64,000 nucleotides of DNA. Origin: Candidatus Neomicrothrix sp. UBA825. Its GTDB lineage: Bacteria > Actinomycetota > Acidimicrobiia > Acidimicrobiales > UBA8592. Under the pieces are notes generated by a model. It saw only the letters and a list, made by a program, of their open reading frames with translations. It did not search any database and was not told the DNA's origin. Shown piece after piece: positions 18,719-28,283 of the stretch. Positions within the stretch are counted from its first letter, which is position 1, and each line of letters begins with the position of its first letter. The stretch spans positions 50,112 to 114,111 of the forward strand of contig DBHP01000091.1 in assembly GCA_002295705.1 (NCBI GenBank), given 5' to 3'. A program made the translations under genes and the position numbers.

Positions 18719-18734
18719 AGTGACTGAGATCACA
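18719..18734. promoter_or_regulatory. CRP/GlxR-type operator upstream of gltA
   Basis: AGTGACTGAGATCACA matches the palindromic CRP-family consensus TGTGA-N6-TCACA at all but the first base. It lies 47 bases before the citrate synthase start. The actinobacterial cAMP receptor GlxR is known to act on gltA in Corynebacterium, which makes this a good candidate site. The regulator gene itself is not in the window. Confidence 0.55.
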
Positions 18735-18780
18735 TATTTTGCCGATAACATGCAATTTGTAAAACGATCGGAGCGGAGAT

Positions 18781-20049
18781 TTGAAAGAGTCCATAACTAT
18801 TACTGACAATCGCTCCGGTGAGTCAATTGAGATCCCCATAGAACAAGGCGGAGTTGATTCTGGTCCATGGACTAAGTTTCTTCCTGGCATTTGGTTCAAG
18901 GATGAAGGTTTTGCTGCGACAGCTGTCACCAATAGCTCAATTACTTACATTGACGGGAGCGCCGGGCAACTTGAATATCGCGGATATCGTATTGAAGATT
19001 TAGCAAAGAGATCAACCTTCACTGAAGTTGCTTACTTATTGGTTCATGGTGAACTTCCCTCCAGCAGTGGCCTTGAGGACTGGAATAACCAACTTGCCAG
19101 CCATGCTCACCTTGATGACCAGCAGAATGACAATCTACTTAAGGCATTTAACAGCCAATCTCATCCAATGGGAATGTTTACGGCTGGCCTAGCCGCATTG
19201 TCAACGCTTTACCCAGATGCGCGAGATGTTGAAGACCCAGAAATAAGACAAAAGCACGTGCTTAACGCAATTGCGAAAGTGCCAACTCTCGCCGCTTCAG
19301 CCGCTGCTTACCGGAACGGCTATTCTGGAGCGCAATCTAGCGATGAACTGCCCTACATCGAAAATTTCCTATCAATGGCTTTCTCCTCACCGAACGAACC
19401 TTTTCAATCCAACCCAACTTTCACAAAAGCCTTGGACCAACTTTTAATCCTTCATGCTGATCATGAACAGAATTGCTCTACTACTGCCGTCAGGGTAGTC
19501 GGTTCTTCCCATGCAGACCCGTACTCTGCTCTTGCAGCAGGAAGCGCAGCTCTATCAGGTCCCAGACACGGAGGGGCCAACGAAGCAGTCCTGAACATGC
19601 TCGACGAAATTGGTTCATTTAATAATGTAAACAGCTTCATTGATTCTGTTAAAAACGGCGAAGGCCGACTGATGGGTTTCGGTCATCGCGTCTATAAGAA
19701 TTACGACCCAAGAGCACAGATTATCAAAGAAACAGCTCACGAAATTTTTGAAATAACCGGGAAGAACCCGAAACTCGATATCGCCTTAAAACTTGAAGAA
19801 GCTGCTTTGGAAGACGAGTATTTCATCAGCCGAAAGCTCTACCCAAATGTCGACTTCTACTCCGGACTCATATATCAGGCTATGGGGTTCCCTGTTGAAA
19901 TGTTCACTGTTCTATTCGCTGTCGCTAGAACAGCCGGATGGATATCCCATTGGGACGAAATGCTCTCAAGAAATACAAGAATAGCTCGACCAAGGCAACT
20001 TTATATCGGCAATGAAACTAGACCGTTTCTAACACTTGAGGAAAGATAA
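18781..20049 (+). CDS. gltA: Citrate synthase
   Basis: This enzyme condenses acetyl-CoA with oxaloacetate at TCA entry. The 422 residues are normal for the type I/hexamer-like bacterial enzyme. Catalytic His residues are visible in LHADHEQNCSTT and FGHRVYKNYDPR, and the active-site Asp in NVDFYSG. GPRHGGANEA and the final RIARPRQLY are family signatures. The start is TTG at 18781, justified by GGAGCGGAG just upstream. A CRP-like box lies in the leader. The stop is one base from that of the convergent rsmE. Confidence 0.96.
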   Translation: MKESITITDNRSGESIEIPIEQGGVDSGPWTKFLPGIWFKDEGFAATAVTNSSITYIDGSAGQLEYRGYRIEDLAKRSTFTEVAYLLVHGELPSSSGLEDWNNQLASHAHLDDQQNDNLLKAFNSQSHPMGMFTAGLAALSTLYPDARDVEDPEIRQKHVLNAIAKVPTLAASAAAYRNGYSGAQSSDELPYIENFLSMAFSSPNEPFQSNPTFTKALDQLLILHADHEQNCSTTAVRVVGSSHADPYSALAAGSAALSGPRHGGANEAVLNMLDEIGSFNNVNSFIDSVKNGEGRLMGFGHRVYKNYDPRAQIIKETAHEIFEITGKNPKLDIALKLEEAALEDEYFISRKLYPNVDFYSGLIYQAMGFPVEMFTVLFAVARTAGWISHWDEMLSRNTRIARPRQLYIGNETRPFLTLEER

Positions 20050-20050
20050 G

Positions 20051-20737
20051 CTAAGTACTCTCGCTTTCCAAAATGGTTGCAGCTGCAATAGCTGCTGTTT
20101 CCGATCTTAATATTGACCTGTGGAACGAATACTTAGCATTCGTCGTGTCAAGCTCCGCACTACTCCATCCGCCCTCAGGCCCGATAGCTATCCGTCGGAC
20201 CGCATTCGTTATCCTCTTTGCTGACTGATGAGCTAATGCAATGCCAGTGCCTTGAACAATTTCTTCGAAACTTCCCCCTAAGTCTATCGTTGGAAGCCAT
20301 ACGCCCTTTGATTGAGCTAAAGCTAAACGAGAAACCTTCAGCAATTTCTTATGATTTTTCTCGATTTTGTTAGCATCCCATTTTGGAACTGATCTTTCGG
20401 AGAAAAAAAACGATATGGAACCAACACCTAATTCTGTCAGCTTTTGAGTGACTAATTCAGGCTTTCCAGATTTCGTTATTGAAATATAGATTTCTGAAGG
20501 AACCTTAGGACCTTCGCAAAATTGCCTAGCTTTCACAGGAGTTAAAGTTGACTTATCAAATCTAAACATGCTCCACGAGCCTCTCCCATCGGTCGCAGTC
20601 AAGTGAGTACCCGGCCGCAGTCTCCTGACAGTCTGCAAGTGATGCATTTCCGTTTCTTCAAGAGTTGGCGAGTCTAAATCATTTAAAACAACGTGTGGAA
20701 GATCGAGTTCATGTAATCCACTTAAAGCCCTACTCAT
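20051..20737 (-). CDS. rsmE: 16S rRNA (uracil-1498-N3)-methyltransferase
   Basis: This SPOUT-fold methyltransferase modifies U1498 of 16S rRNA using SAM. It has 228 residues. The N-terminal PUA-like part includes RLRPGTHLTATDGRG. The C-terminal trefoil-knot region includes KLTELGVGSI, IAIGPEGGWSSAEL and LRSETAAIAA, the diagnostic RsmE motifs. It overlaps the 3' end of dnaJ by 8 bases, a dnaJ-rsmE pairing common in Actinobacteria and Firmicutes. Confidence 0.93.
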   Translation of the reverse strand: MSRALSGLHELDLPHVVLNDLDSPTLEETEMHHLQTVRRLRPGTHLTATDGRGSWSMFRFDKSTLTPVKARQFCEGPKVPSEIYISITKSGKPELVTQKLTELGVGSISFFFSERSVPKWDANKIEKNHKKLLKVSRLALAQSKGVWLPTIDLGGSFEEIVQGTGIALAHQSAKRITNAVRRIAIGPEGGWSSAELDTTNAKYSFHRSILRSETAAIAAATILESEST

Positions 20738-21830
20738 TCTGTTTACTCTTTCGACTCCTTTTAGGCTTTTCCTCTATCGTTTCCCCAAGCTCCTCAGCTA
20801 ATTCAATCATCAAGCGCTTCGATGCTTTCGAGAGATTTTGCGGAGTGTCTATAACTATTTCTACAATCAAATCGCCTCTACCACGACGCTGAAGTCTCGG
20901 AACTCCTAAACCCGAATAACGAAACTTATCACCGGTTCGTGAACCTGCAGGAATCTTTAGTTTCTGCATTCCGTCAAATGTTTCATATTCAATTTCAGCA
21001 CCAAGCGCTGCGGAGGTCACAGGTATCCAAAGTTGCTCTATCAAATTCTCACCATTACGAGAAAACCGAGAGTGCTGCTCGACTACATACCTGACGTGTA
21101 TGTCTCCACTTGCCCCTCCTCGAGGACCAGCAGGGCCCATACCTGATAATCGTTGAGTGATACCGCTATCAACCCCTTTAGGCACTTCAATAGAGAAGCT
21201 CTTTTCAGCTTTCTCAACACCACTCCCCCCACATGAGCTACAGGGATCGATGATTAATGTTCCAAAACCTTGACAAGAAGGACAGACCGTTGTCGACATA
21301 ATCTGTCCAAGGATTGATTGACGTACTTGTTGAAGTTGCCCATGTCCATCGCATTGACCACACAATTCGGATTCGCCATTTTGGCTTCCGCTGCCAGTAC
21401 AGGTTTCACATTGCAGAGCTAGCTCTAGAGTGAACTCTGCTTCTCCACCATTCACTACTTCTTCCAAAGTTATTTTAAGCGTGATTTCAACATCTTCTCC
21501 CGAATTCCTCTGTTGACCTCGGAAGCCTGAAGAACCAAAAGGACTTTGGCCGCCAAAAAATGCCTCAAAGATATCACTGATTCCACCTGCACCTTGGAAA
21601 GGAGAGCCAGCACTACCCACGGCACCGAATTGATCATATTGACTGCGTTTCTCATCGTCACTCAAAATTTCGTACGCCATAGCTATATCTTTAAACTTTT
21701 TTTCAGCTGCAGCATCATTGGGATTCGCATCTGGATGGAATTTCCTTGCGAGCTCTCTGTAGGCTTTCTTAATTTCAGCCAAAGAGGCAGTGCGGCTCAC
21801 TCCCAGCAAGTCATAAAGATCATGTTCCAT
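20730..21830 (-). CDS. dnaJ: Chaperone protein DnaJ
   Basis: This is a full-length type I Hsp40 of 366 residues that stimulates DnaK. The J domain (1-70) has the HPD tripeptide in FHPDANP. A Gly/Phe-rich linker follows (about 72-105). Four zinc-finger repeats are CETCTGSG, CGQCDGHG, CPSCQGFG and CSSCGGSG. The C-terminal substrate-binding domain begins near residue 210. A purine-rich AGGGGATAG precedes ATG 21830. Neither hrcA nor grpE is adjacent; lepA is upstream. By synteny it corresponds to actinobacterial dnaJ2. Confidence 0.95.
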   Translation of the reverse strand: MEHDLYDLLGVSRTASLAEIKKAYRELARKFHPDANPNDAAAEKKFKDIAMAYEILSDDEKRSQYDQFGAVGSAGSPFQGAGGISDIFEAFFGGQSPFGSSGFRGQQRNSGEDVEITLKITLEEVVNGGEAEFTLELALQCETCTGSGSQNGESELCGQCDGHGQLQQVRQSILGQIMSTTVCPSCQGFGTLIIDPCSSCGGSGVEKAEKSFSIEVPKGVDSGITQRLSGMGPAGPRGGASGDIHVRYVVEQHSRFSRNGENLIEQLWIPVTSAALGAEIEYETFDGMQKLKIPAGSRTGDKFRYSGLGVPRLQRRGRGDLIVEIVIDTPQNLSKASKRLMIELAEELGETIEEKPKRSRKSKQNE

Positions 21831-21875
21831 TATCTATCCCCTGTAACGTTGCTGTCTCACGATAAGAATTTGCAC

Positions 21876-23660
21876 CTAATCATCTATTTTCAGGGCTGAT
21901 ACGAATGCCTCTTGCGGCACCTCTACTCTACCAATAGATTTCATTCGCTTTTTGCCTTCTTTCTGCTTCTTCAAGAGTTTATTCTTTCTTGTGACATCTC
22001 CACCGTATAGTTTTGCAGTCACATCTTTCCTGTAGGCCTTTACAGTCTCTCGGGAGATGATCTTACTTGAAATAGCAGCTTGAATCGGAACATCAAATTG
22101 CTGGCGAGGAATTAGTTCACGTAGCTTTTTCGTCATCTTTTGTCCGTAGTCATATGCTTTATCCCTATGGACTATTGAACTGAAGGCATCAACAGGATCA
22201 CCTTGCAGAAGAATTTCCACCTTTACTAGGTCAGATATGCTGTACCCATCACTTTCGTAATCCATACTTGCGTAGCCTTGAGTTCTGCTTTTCATTTGGT
22301 CAAAGAAGTCTAATACAACCTCCGCTAACGGGAGTCTGTATGAGAGTTCAACACGCTCAGGTGACAGATATTCCATCTTTACCAATTCTCCTCTCCTGCT
22401 TTGGCATAGGTCCATCAGGGTTCCGGTATAGCTGCTAGGGGTTATAACCGATGCTAATAAATAAGGTTCTTCAATCTGGGACATATTATTGCTTTGCGGG
22501 ACATCACTCGGATTGTCAACGTATTCAACCTGACCATTGGTTAAAGTCAAACGATACTCAACGGAAGGGGCAGTGGAAATAAGAGTTAAATCAAATTCCC
22601 TTTCTAAGCGTTCACGAACTATTTCCATATGAAGCAAGCCAAGGAACCCACACCGAAAACCAAAACCCAGAGCACTTGATGTTTCAGGCTCATAGGTGAA
22701 GCTAGAGTCATTTAATCGAAGCTTCTCCAAAGCATCGCGCAGTGTCGGGTAGTCATCTCCATCCATTGGGTATAAGCCGCTAAATACCATTGGCTTAGGC
22801 TCCCGGTAACCTTCTAAAGGCGTCTCAGCCATTTCTCTGACGCAAGTGATTGTTTCTCCTGAACGTGCCTCGCCCACGTCCTTGATACCTGCAATTAGAT
22901 AACCCACTTCACCGGCACCTAAGGATTTCACGGCTTTTAATTCGGGAGTTCGCACGCCTATCTCTTCTACGATTGCCCCTGTCCCCCGTTGCATGAAATG
23001 AACTTTCTCACCTTCCGAAATTTCACCATTTACAATGCGAATAGAACTAACAACTCCGCGATATTGATCGTAGTGACTATCAAAGATCAATGCCTGAAGT
23101 GGCGCACTAGGATCTCCATTGGGACAAGGAATCTTCTCAACAACCTTGTCCAACAACTCGTTAACGCCCTCACCAGTCTTGGCGCTAACACGCAAAATTT
23201 CGTTTGACTTGATGCCAAGAACCTGCTCAATCTCTGAGGCGTACAGCTCAGGTTCTGCGGCAGGCAAATCAATTTTATTTAACGCAACTACTATCTCGAG
23301 GTCATTCTCTAAGGCAAGAAAGGTGTTAGCCAGAGTTTGTGCTTCTATTCCTTGTGCAGCATCAACCAGCAGTATCACTCCTTCGCAAGCAGCTAATGAC
23401 CTAGAAACCTCATACCCGAAATCCACATGTCCGGGTGTATCAATCAGATTGATAGTGGTCTGTTCATGCTGCAAGCGAACACTTTGAAGTTTTATTGTAA
23501 TTCCGCGCTCTCTCTCAAGCTCCATTGAGTCAAGGTATTGAGCGCGCATCTGCCGAGGGTCTACAGCACCACACAACTCAAGCATGCGGTCAGCTAGAGT
23601 AGACTTCCCATGATCAATATGAGCTATTATGGCGATGTTTCTTATCTTTTGTTGGTTCAT
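21876..23660 (-). CDS. lepA: Elongation factor 4 (LepA)
   Basis: This ribosome-bound translational GTPase (back-translocase / assembly factor) has 594 residues, the usual length. The G1 motif is AHIDHGKST near residue 15, G3 is [11 protein letters not shown] and G4 is NKIDLP. Domains II and V, with [14 protein letters not shown], and the LepA-specific C-terminal domain with KKMKSIG-type basic residues follow. It is divergent from rpsT and is the first gene of a lepA-dnaJ-rsmE run (45-base gap to dnaJ). Confidence 0.96.
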   Translation of the reverse strand: MNQQKIRNIAIIAHIDHGKSTLADRMLELCGAVDPRQMRAQYLDSMELERERGITIKLQSVRLQHEQTTINLIDTPGHVDFGYEVSRSLAACEGVILLVDAAQGIEAQTLANTFLALENDLEIVVALNKIDLPAAEPELYASEIEQVLGIKSNEILRVSAKTGEGVNELLDKVVEKIPCPNGDPSAPLQALIFDSHYDQYRGVVSSIRIVNGEISEGEKVHFMQRGTGAIVEEIGVRTPELKAVKSLGAGEVGYLIAGIKDVGEARSGETITCVREMAETPLEGYREPKPMVFSGLYPMDGDDYPTLRDALEKLRLNDSSFTYEPETSSALGFGFRCGFLGLLHMEIVRERLEREFDLTLISTAPSVEYRLTLTNGQVEYVDNPSDVPQSNNMSQIEEPYLLASVITPSSYTGTLMDLCQSRRGELVKMEYLSPERVELSYRLPLAEVVLDFFDQMKSRTQGYASMDYESDGYSISDLVKVEILLQGDPVDAFSSIVHRDKAYDYGQKMTKKLRELIPRQQFDVPIQAAISSKIISRETVKAYRKDVTAKLYGGDVTRKNKLLKKQKEGKKRMKSIGRVEVPQEAFVSALKIDD

Positions 23661-23779
23661 TTGAGTTCTTGCAGTTAAGTGTACTTTTTTAGCTTGGCTT
23701 CGGTACCATACAATATCTAGTTATGCTATTACCTAATTAATAGCAACAGATCATAAGAACTATTTTACAAGGGCAAAAC

Positions 23780-24040
23780 GTGGCAAACATCAAAGGTCAA
23801 ATAAAACGAAACCGTCAGAATGAAAAGAGGCGGCTTCGAAATAAAGGAATTCGTTCCGAGATAAACTCTCGAGTAAAGACTGCCCTAAAAAATGCTGAAT
23901 CCGGCAAAACAAGTTCAGAGGACTTACAGGAAGCTGTCAAGAAGATTGACAAAGCAGTAGCTAAAGGAATTATGCACAAAAACACCGCTGCACGGAAAAA
24001 AAGTCGCCTTTCCAAAAAGCTAAACTCTCTAGAGAATTAG
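23780..24040 (+). CDS. rpsT: 30S ribosomal protein S20
   Basis: This is an 86-residue, very basic primary 16S rRNA-binding protein. The N-terminus (ANIKGQIKRNRQNEKRR) and the alanine/lysine-rich helices ending in HKNTAARKKSRLSKKLN are characteristic. The start is GTG at 23780, with AAGGG about eight bases upstream. It is divergent from lepA, and its stop lies 3 bases from the convergent holA stop. Confidence 0.95.
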   Translation: MANIKGQIKRNRQNEKRRLRNKGIRSEINSRVKTALKNAESGKTSSEDLQEAVKKIDKAVAKGIMHKNTAARKKSRLSKKLNSLEN

Positions 24041-24043
24041 TTT

Positions 24044-25054
24044 CTACCTTTTGTAAAGGGAAGACAATCGGGCTACGAGAACTTCCATTACAACTTCTGC
24101 TGGAACTCCAGTCCCCCCCCTGAGATTTACATCTGCTTCCGCAAGTAGTTGAATAGCCCGTTTAGATTTTTCGGGTCCTAGCCTATTCGCTTCGGATAGA
24201 GTCATCTTCGCCCGATAAGATGATTTGTCTCCCAATAGGTTTGCGGCTTCTTCTGAAGTTACTCCATTTCTTCCCGACAGTTGCAGAATTCTGAAATAGT
24301 GATTTGATAGGAAACTGAGAATTTGCATTTGATGCTGCGCTCCATTTCCTTGCATCCTCGAAAGTATTTCGATTGCTGATGCCGCATTTCCAGTAGTAAT
24401 TCCATTTGTCAATTCCCAAGGAACAACATTACCTGCTTGACCTATATATGGTTCTATATCAGATGACTGCAGATCGGAACCGCTTCCAAAAACCGACTCA
24501 AGAGTTGCTAATATCGCAGGAATTCGGGCGATTTCTTCACCAACACTCTTCTCCAAGAGCGATATAGATGCCTCGTCAAGCATGATCGATGATTCACCTA
24601 CTTGTTCTCTAATCCAGCCATTAACCTTTCGGCCGACACGGATATCAATCACTTCTCCGCAATCATTAACTGCCTCAATTAAAGATTTAGGTATTTGGTT
24701 AACTCTTTGCAGTTTCGCTCCTTTCTCCCAGACAAGAATCAGGTAGTTAGTAGCAATCGGATCCTTTATATAGGCAAGTAGGGCTTCTAGGTTTTCTTTT
24801 GTTGAAAAACGGGCAAAGTCACGACCGATTACAATTCGCTTTTGGGTTAAAAAGGGGATTGTTTGAATAGCGCTTACTAAAGATTCGACTGAATAAATTT
24901 CGGAATCAGTTAGATAATCATCCTCCATTAGCTCTTCGACTACTAACGATTTATCTTCATCCTCAAGGAGTGCTGTTGTTAGTTTTTCTAATTCACGGCT
25001 AACAATCGAGGGTTCATCGCCTCGTATTAAATAGACGTTAACGAATTTACTCAC
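24044..25054 (-). CDS. holA: DNA polymerase III subunit delta
   Basis: This clamp-loader subunit opens the beta clamp. The 336 residues fit the HolA family: an N-terminal AAA-like region beginning YLIRGDEPSIV, the middle lid domain (around IREQVGESSIML and GEEIARIPAILATLE) and the helical collar domain. Walker motifs are degenerate, as expected for delta. The start is GTG at 25054, with TAAGAT exactly six bases upstream. It is preceded by a thioredoxin-TPR gene and converges on rpsT, as in other Actinobacteria. Confidence 0.9.
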   Translation of the reverse strand: MSKFVNVYLIRGDEPSIVSRELEKLTTALLEDEDKSLVVEELMEDDYLTDSEIYSVESLVSAIQTIPFLTQKRIVIGRDFARFSTKENLEALLAYIKDPIATNYLILVWEKGAKLQRVNQIPKSLIEAVNDCGEVIDIRVGRKVNGWIREQVGESSIMLDEASISLLEKSVGEEIARIPAILATLESVFGSGSDLQSSDIEPYIGQAGNVVPWELTNGITTGNAASAIEILSRMQGNGAQHQMQILSFLSNHYFRILQLSGRNGVTSEEAANLLGDKSSYRAKMTLSEANRLGPEKSKRAIQLLAEADVNLRGGTGVPAEVVMEVLVARLSSLYKR

Positions 25055-25060
25055 GGGTAG

Positions 25061-25066
25061 ATCTTA
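25061..25066 (-). promoter_or_regulatory. Putative -10 box of holA
   Basis: On the minus strand TAAGAT is followed by CTACCC and then the GTG start at 25054, predicting leaderless mRNA. A weak TTCTTC is found 16 bases further upstream. Confidence 0.4.
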
Positions 25067-25088
25067 CACCACACAATTGGATGAAGAA

Positions 25089-25790
25089 CTAGAATAGTTT
25101 TGAAGCAAGCTTTCTTCTAAAGATATTTGCTTGCTCAGATTCAGAACCGAGCACATCCAAAAGGTCAACGAATTCTTTACGAGCTTCATCATTTTCGGAG
25201 ACATGTTCTAGGAGGGATTCGAGCTTCTCAAGAATTTCTCCTGGTGCGATATCACCGATTCTTGCCAAGGCTTCAATTCTTCTTGTCTCGGAGCTTTCGG
25301 GGATTCTTTTAAGAAGTACCAGTGCTTCGTCAGCTCTGCCACTATCAACAAATATTGTCGCTAGTGCAGTGACTGCTTCAACATGGTCAGGGACTGCTAA
25401 GAGGATTTCAGACAAAGATTCTTCCGAGCCTTCTGCAAGCAAATTATCAATAATCGTGTCCTGCTCAGTAGGCAAGATGCTATCAACGAACTCTTGTACA
25501 GCATCTTCTGCTTGAGCCCCCATGAATCCGTTTACGACTGCCCCGTCTTTGAATGCGTACACGGCGGGGATGCTCTGCACTTGGAATGTCTCGCGTATTT
25601 GTGGATTTTCGTCAATATTGACCGCTACAAGTTCCACATCACCATTTGTTTTAGCTACAACTTTCTCGAGAATAGGTGTTAATGATTTGCATGGCTCGCA
25701 CCATGGAGCCCATAAATCGACTATTACTGGGATGGTTTCTGAACGAATTATTACATCGTTGTTGAAGGTTTCATCAGTTACTGACTTCAT
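25089..25790 (-). CDS. Thioredoxin-domain protein with C-terminal TPR-like region (CnoX/YbbN-like)
   Basis: The 233-residue cytosolic protein has a thioredoxin domain (about 1-110) with active site WCEPCK near residues 31-36, so both redox cysteines are present. The cis-proline is in SIPAVYAF. The C-terminal half is helical with TPR-like repeats (AVTALATIFVDSGRADEA). This architecture matches CnoX/YbbN holdase-redox chaperones, although E. coli CnoX has lost one cysteine. TATATT ends six bases before ATG 25790. It lies 34 bases upstream of holA. Confidence 0.85.
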   Translation of the reverse strand: MKSVTDETFNNDVIIRSETIPVIVDLWAPWCEPCKSLTPILEKVVAKTNGDVELVAVNIDENPQIRETFQVQSIPAVYAFKDGAVVNGFMGAQAEDAVQEFVDSILPTEQDTIIDNLLAEGSEESLSEILLAVPDHVEAVTALATIFVDSGRADEALVLLKRIPESSETRRIEALARIGDIAPGEILEKLESLLEHVSENDEARKEFVDLLDVLGSESEQANIFRRKLASKLF

Positions 25791-25796
25791 AGACTC

Positions 25797-25802
25797 AATA
25801 TA
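25797..25802 (-). promoter_or_regulatory. Putative -10 box of the thioredoxin-TPR gene
   Basis: TATATT on the minus strand is followed by GAGTCT and then ATG at 25790, again giving a leaderless arrangement. No good -35 box is seen. Confidence 0.4.
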
Positions 25803-25961
25803 GCCAAATGCGGTTTAATTTACCCGTTCAGCAATCGATCAAGAGATCATTTAAAATCGTTGATTCATTAAAAGGACCGTTTGGTTTATTACTCAAGAAT
25901 GGGCGGAAATATGGTTCATCAGGTTCAGAATGCTTTGAACGAGCCCCGCAAACTTTAGTTG

Positions 25962-26034
25962 TGGAGCTAAGGGGAATTGAACCCCTGACCTCTTCCATGC
26001 CATGGAAGCGCTCTACCAACTGAGCTATAGCCCC
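25962..26034 (-). tRNA. tRNA-Ala (anticodon GGC)
   Basis: The 73-base cloverleaf has acceptor arms GGGGCTA/TAGCTCC (one G-U pair), a D-arm AGCTCAGTTGGTAGAGC, an anticodon stem CTTCC/GGAAG with loop ATGGCAT giving GGC, and a T-arm GGGTTCAATTCCC. The discriminator is A; CCA is not encoded. It lies between rsfS and the thioredoxin-TPR gene on the same strand. The 170 bases between it and that gene hold nothing else recognisable. Confidence 0.95.
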
Positions 26035-26097
26035 TTAGATCCGTACCTTATCGGTTAGCTCAGGAACCTTGACATAGAAAGCCAAATTAGCTTTAAT

Positions 26098-26445
26098 TTA
26101 TTGAACCATTTCTGAAGGCATATCACCCCATAATTTCTCTAATTTGTAATGATCACGCTCATCTGAATGAAAAACATGGACGACAAAGTCTCCATAATCC
26201 ATGAGCACCCATAGGTAATCATTATTTCCCTCTATGCGTAATGGTTTTGGACCAGACTTATTGGTTATTTGAGCTTCGATTTCTTCGACCAACGCGCGAA
26301 CCTGACGAGAATTCATACCAGACGTAATGATGAAATTATCTGATATACCTAATACGTCTCCAACATCAATAATTAGAGTGTCATGCCCCTTCTTTTCAGT
26401 AATCGCATTTACAGCTATGTCAATCCAAGGTGATCTCACTTGCAT
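26098..26445 (-). CDS. rsfS: Ribosomal silencing factor RsfS
   Basis: This 115-residue protein of the RsfS/Iojap family binds L14 of the large subunit and blocks subunit joining in starvation. The core IIDVGDVLGISDNFIITSG, the RQVRALVEEIE helix and the conserved DYLWVLMDYGDFVVHVF then YKLEKLWGD are clear. The start is ATG at 26445, 10 bases after the LytR_C gene. The order nadD-lytR_C-rsfS is conserved in Actinobacteria. Confidence 0.94.
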   Translation of the reverse strand: MQVRSPWIDIAVNAITEKKGHDTLIIDVGDVLGISDNFIITSGMNSRQVRALVEEIEAQITNKSGPKPLRIEGNNDYLWVLMDYGDFVVHVFHSDERDHYKLEKLWGDMPSEMVQ

Positions 26446-26455
26446 TTATGGTAAC

Positions 26456-27595
26456 TCATTCTATGGAGTTACCCCCTATCAAGATGACTACATCCACTGC
26501 AGATTCAGGTAGTGGCTCAAATTCAATGCTGGAACCACCAATGGCTGTGCTGAAAGCCTCGGCAAAATTCAAGTAGGTTTCGTCATAATAGGTGATAATA
26601 CTTTCGCGGACACCGAATTGCTCGGCATTCCCTACTAGCTTTATTTCCGCTCCAGCTGCGATGAGTTGCGGCACAAACGCATTAACTATATCTACTCCCC
26701 CAATGCCGTCAAGCAACTTTATTTTGGCCCGTCCGCTTTCGAAGGGAGCTATCGGAAATGGAACTGTCTCAAGAAGCATTGCGTTTAGAAAGTCTTCTTC
26801 AACTCTCAAGTATCTATTGGAGTCTTCAGCTTCAAATAAGTTCAGATTTTGAATAATGAGATTTCCAGAACTTAACCCTCGGAACATTCGATTTAATTCT
26901 TTCTCCTGCCATTTACCGCCCAAAGCATCCGTTTCATCAGCTTTCAAAGAGCCAAGCCATGATTCCCAGAAATTCTTGTGCCTAAGCCACCTGTTGTAAC
27001 TCGATTCATCACCGCTTTCCCATGCCAGATAGTCAAAAATATTTGAAGGGCTGAGTACTAATTGGCCAGAATCGAAGACCACTTTCGGCTGACCGTCATC
27101 TAGCTCAATAAGTGGATCATTCAAAGAAACAGTCAAAGGAGCAGCTACTTCGAAATAGTCCACTAAATCTTCCTCAGAAATAAAGGATGTGGTATTGAAA
27201 CCCAACTTTAGGTACCGCCCTAGTTCTACAATAAATTCGGGTTCGCTGACTGTTGAATATATTTCACCAATTGATGCATTCTCTGCAATTAGCAAATCCA
27301 CAGGTAAGACAACCGCAGTTCCGCCTTCGTCATCAGTAAATAAAGATAACAATGCGATTGAAACCAATTCGCTATTGCCTCCCTTTATTCCGAGCAGATA
27401 TGTGGGTGTTGAACTCACATAACTCTCAAAGCCGGGTGCTAGAGGGTCAAGAACTACTTTATTAAAGTCTCCATCGGATGATTCCAGTATGGCATCTGTC
27501 GCATCGCGAACGAGCAACAGAGCTACCAAACCTAGCCCCACAACGGCAAGCGGCAGAACCCAATTCCACCACCGAAATCTCCTATCTCTCCTCAA
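26456..27595 (-). CDS. Membrane-anchored LytR/LCP-related protein with LytR_C domain
   Basis: This 379-residue protein has a single N-terminal transmembrane anchor (about 13-29) after a basic RRDRRFRWW start, so it is mostly extracytoplasmic. The middle part resembles a degenerate LytR-CpsA-Psr domain, but the arginines that bind the polyprenyl pyrophosphate donor are not evident. The C-terminal 90 residues match the LytR_C fold, with the VDIVNAF, GAEIKLVGNAEQFG and DVVILIGG pattern. The start is TTG at 27595, three bases after nadD ends. A role in attaching wall polymers, or as an accessory protein, is inferred from the family only. Confidence 0.7.
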   Translation of the reverse strand: MRRDRRFRWWNWVLPLAVVGLGLVALLLVRDATDAILESSDGDFNKVVLDPLAPGFESYVSSTPTYLLGIKGGNSELVSIALLSLFTDDEGGTAVVLPVDLLIAENASIGEIYSTVSEPEFIVELGRYLKLGFNTTSFISEEDLVDYFEVAAPLTVSLNDPLIELDDGQPKVVFDSGQLVLSPSNIFDYLAWESGDESSYNRWLRHKNFWESWLGSLKADETDALGGKWQEKELNRMFRGLSSGNLIIQNLNLFEAEDSNRYLRVEEDFLNAMLLETVPFPIAPFESGRAKIKLLDGIGGVDIVNAFVPQLIAAGAEIKLVGNAEQFGVRESIITYYDETYLNFAEAFSTAIGGSSIEFEPLPESAVDVVILIGGNSIE

Positions 27596-27598
27596 GAG

Positions 27599-28192
27599 TT
27601 ACTCACGATAAAGGCCATGTTCTGAAATATAGTTTCTAATTTCGTCGGGTATTGCACCTGAAATATTTTCTTCATTTTTGAATTGCGAGCGTATGGTTTC
27701 CGATGAGATATCTAAGTTAACCCCTTGAAGATGAATAGCTGAAGAAAGGATAGAAGGTAACTTCATGTTCGTAAACCCTGGCCGCTCAACCACCACTACC
27801 TGAGACTGATCTAATATTAAATCAGGATCACGCCATGTCCTGATACCAATCGCAGCGTCATACCCTAGCAGTAAATAAAATTCAGCACCTTGGTACTTTG
27901 ATCGAAGAGCACGCAGGGTATTTGCTGTATTGGACTCCCCCCCTAGTTGAAATTCAATATCTGAAATAGTGGCGTCACTATAATCACGAAAAAGAAGCCT
28001 TGTCATTTCCAATCTATGCGGGCCATCTGTAACTTGTCGGGTAGCGCTCTTTTGCCAAGGATCATTGGCGACAGTCACTAATACATGATCGAGTTCTAGT
28101 TGCTCTACCGCCGATCTGACCAATTCCAGATGAGCTTGATGAGGCGGATCAAATGACCCCCCAAAGACACCTAACTTAATATTTTTCTGCAC
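27599..28192 (-). CDS. nadD: Nicotinate-mononucleotide adenylyltransferase
   Basis: This enzyme makes deamido-NAD from NaMN and ATP. The 197 residues include GVFGGSFDPPHQAHL (nucleotidyltransferase signature with the HxxH-type motif) near the N-terminus and the C-terminal ISSETIRS ATP-binding motif. The length is typical. The start is GTG at 28192, six bases after TAGCAT. It heads the nadD-lytR_C-rsfS operon and is divergent from the sigma factor gene. Confidence 0.94.
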   Translation of the reverse strand: MQKNIKLGVFGGSFDPPHQAHLELVRSAVEQLELDHVLVTVANDPWQKSATRQVTDGPHRLEMTRLLFRDYSDATISDIEFQLGGESNTANTLRALRSKYQGAEFYLLLGYDAAIGIRTWRDPDLILDQSQVVVVERPGFTNMKLPSILSSAIHLQGVNLDISSETIRSQFKNEENISGAIPDEIRNYISEHGLYRE

Positions 28193-28198
28193 TTTTGT

Positions 28199-28204
28199 AT
28201 GCTA
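28199..28204 (-). promoter_or_regulatory. Putative -10 box of nadD
   Basis: Minus-strand TAGCAT, then ACAAAA, then GTG at 28192 predict a leaderless transcript. A TTCTGC lies 18 bases upstream as a possible -35. Confidence 0.4.
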
Positions 28205-28283
28205 TACTAAGAAGCATTGGATGCAGAAGGGTTTAAGTGTTACCTCCTGTTTTGAGTCTTTTAGAACAAATGCTTGATTTATC

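Noticed and set aside
25828..26019. Open frame on the minus strand across tRNA-Ala
   Set aside because: It reads through a well-formed tRNA gene and has no family resemblance. Such short tRNA-derived frames are artefacts.
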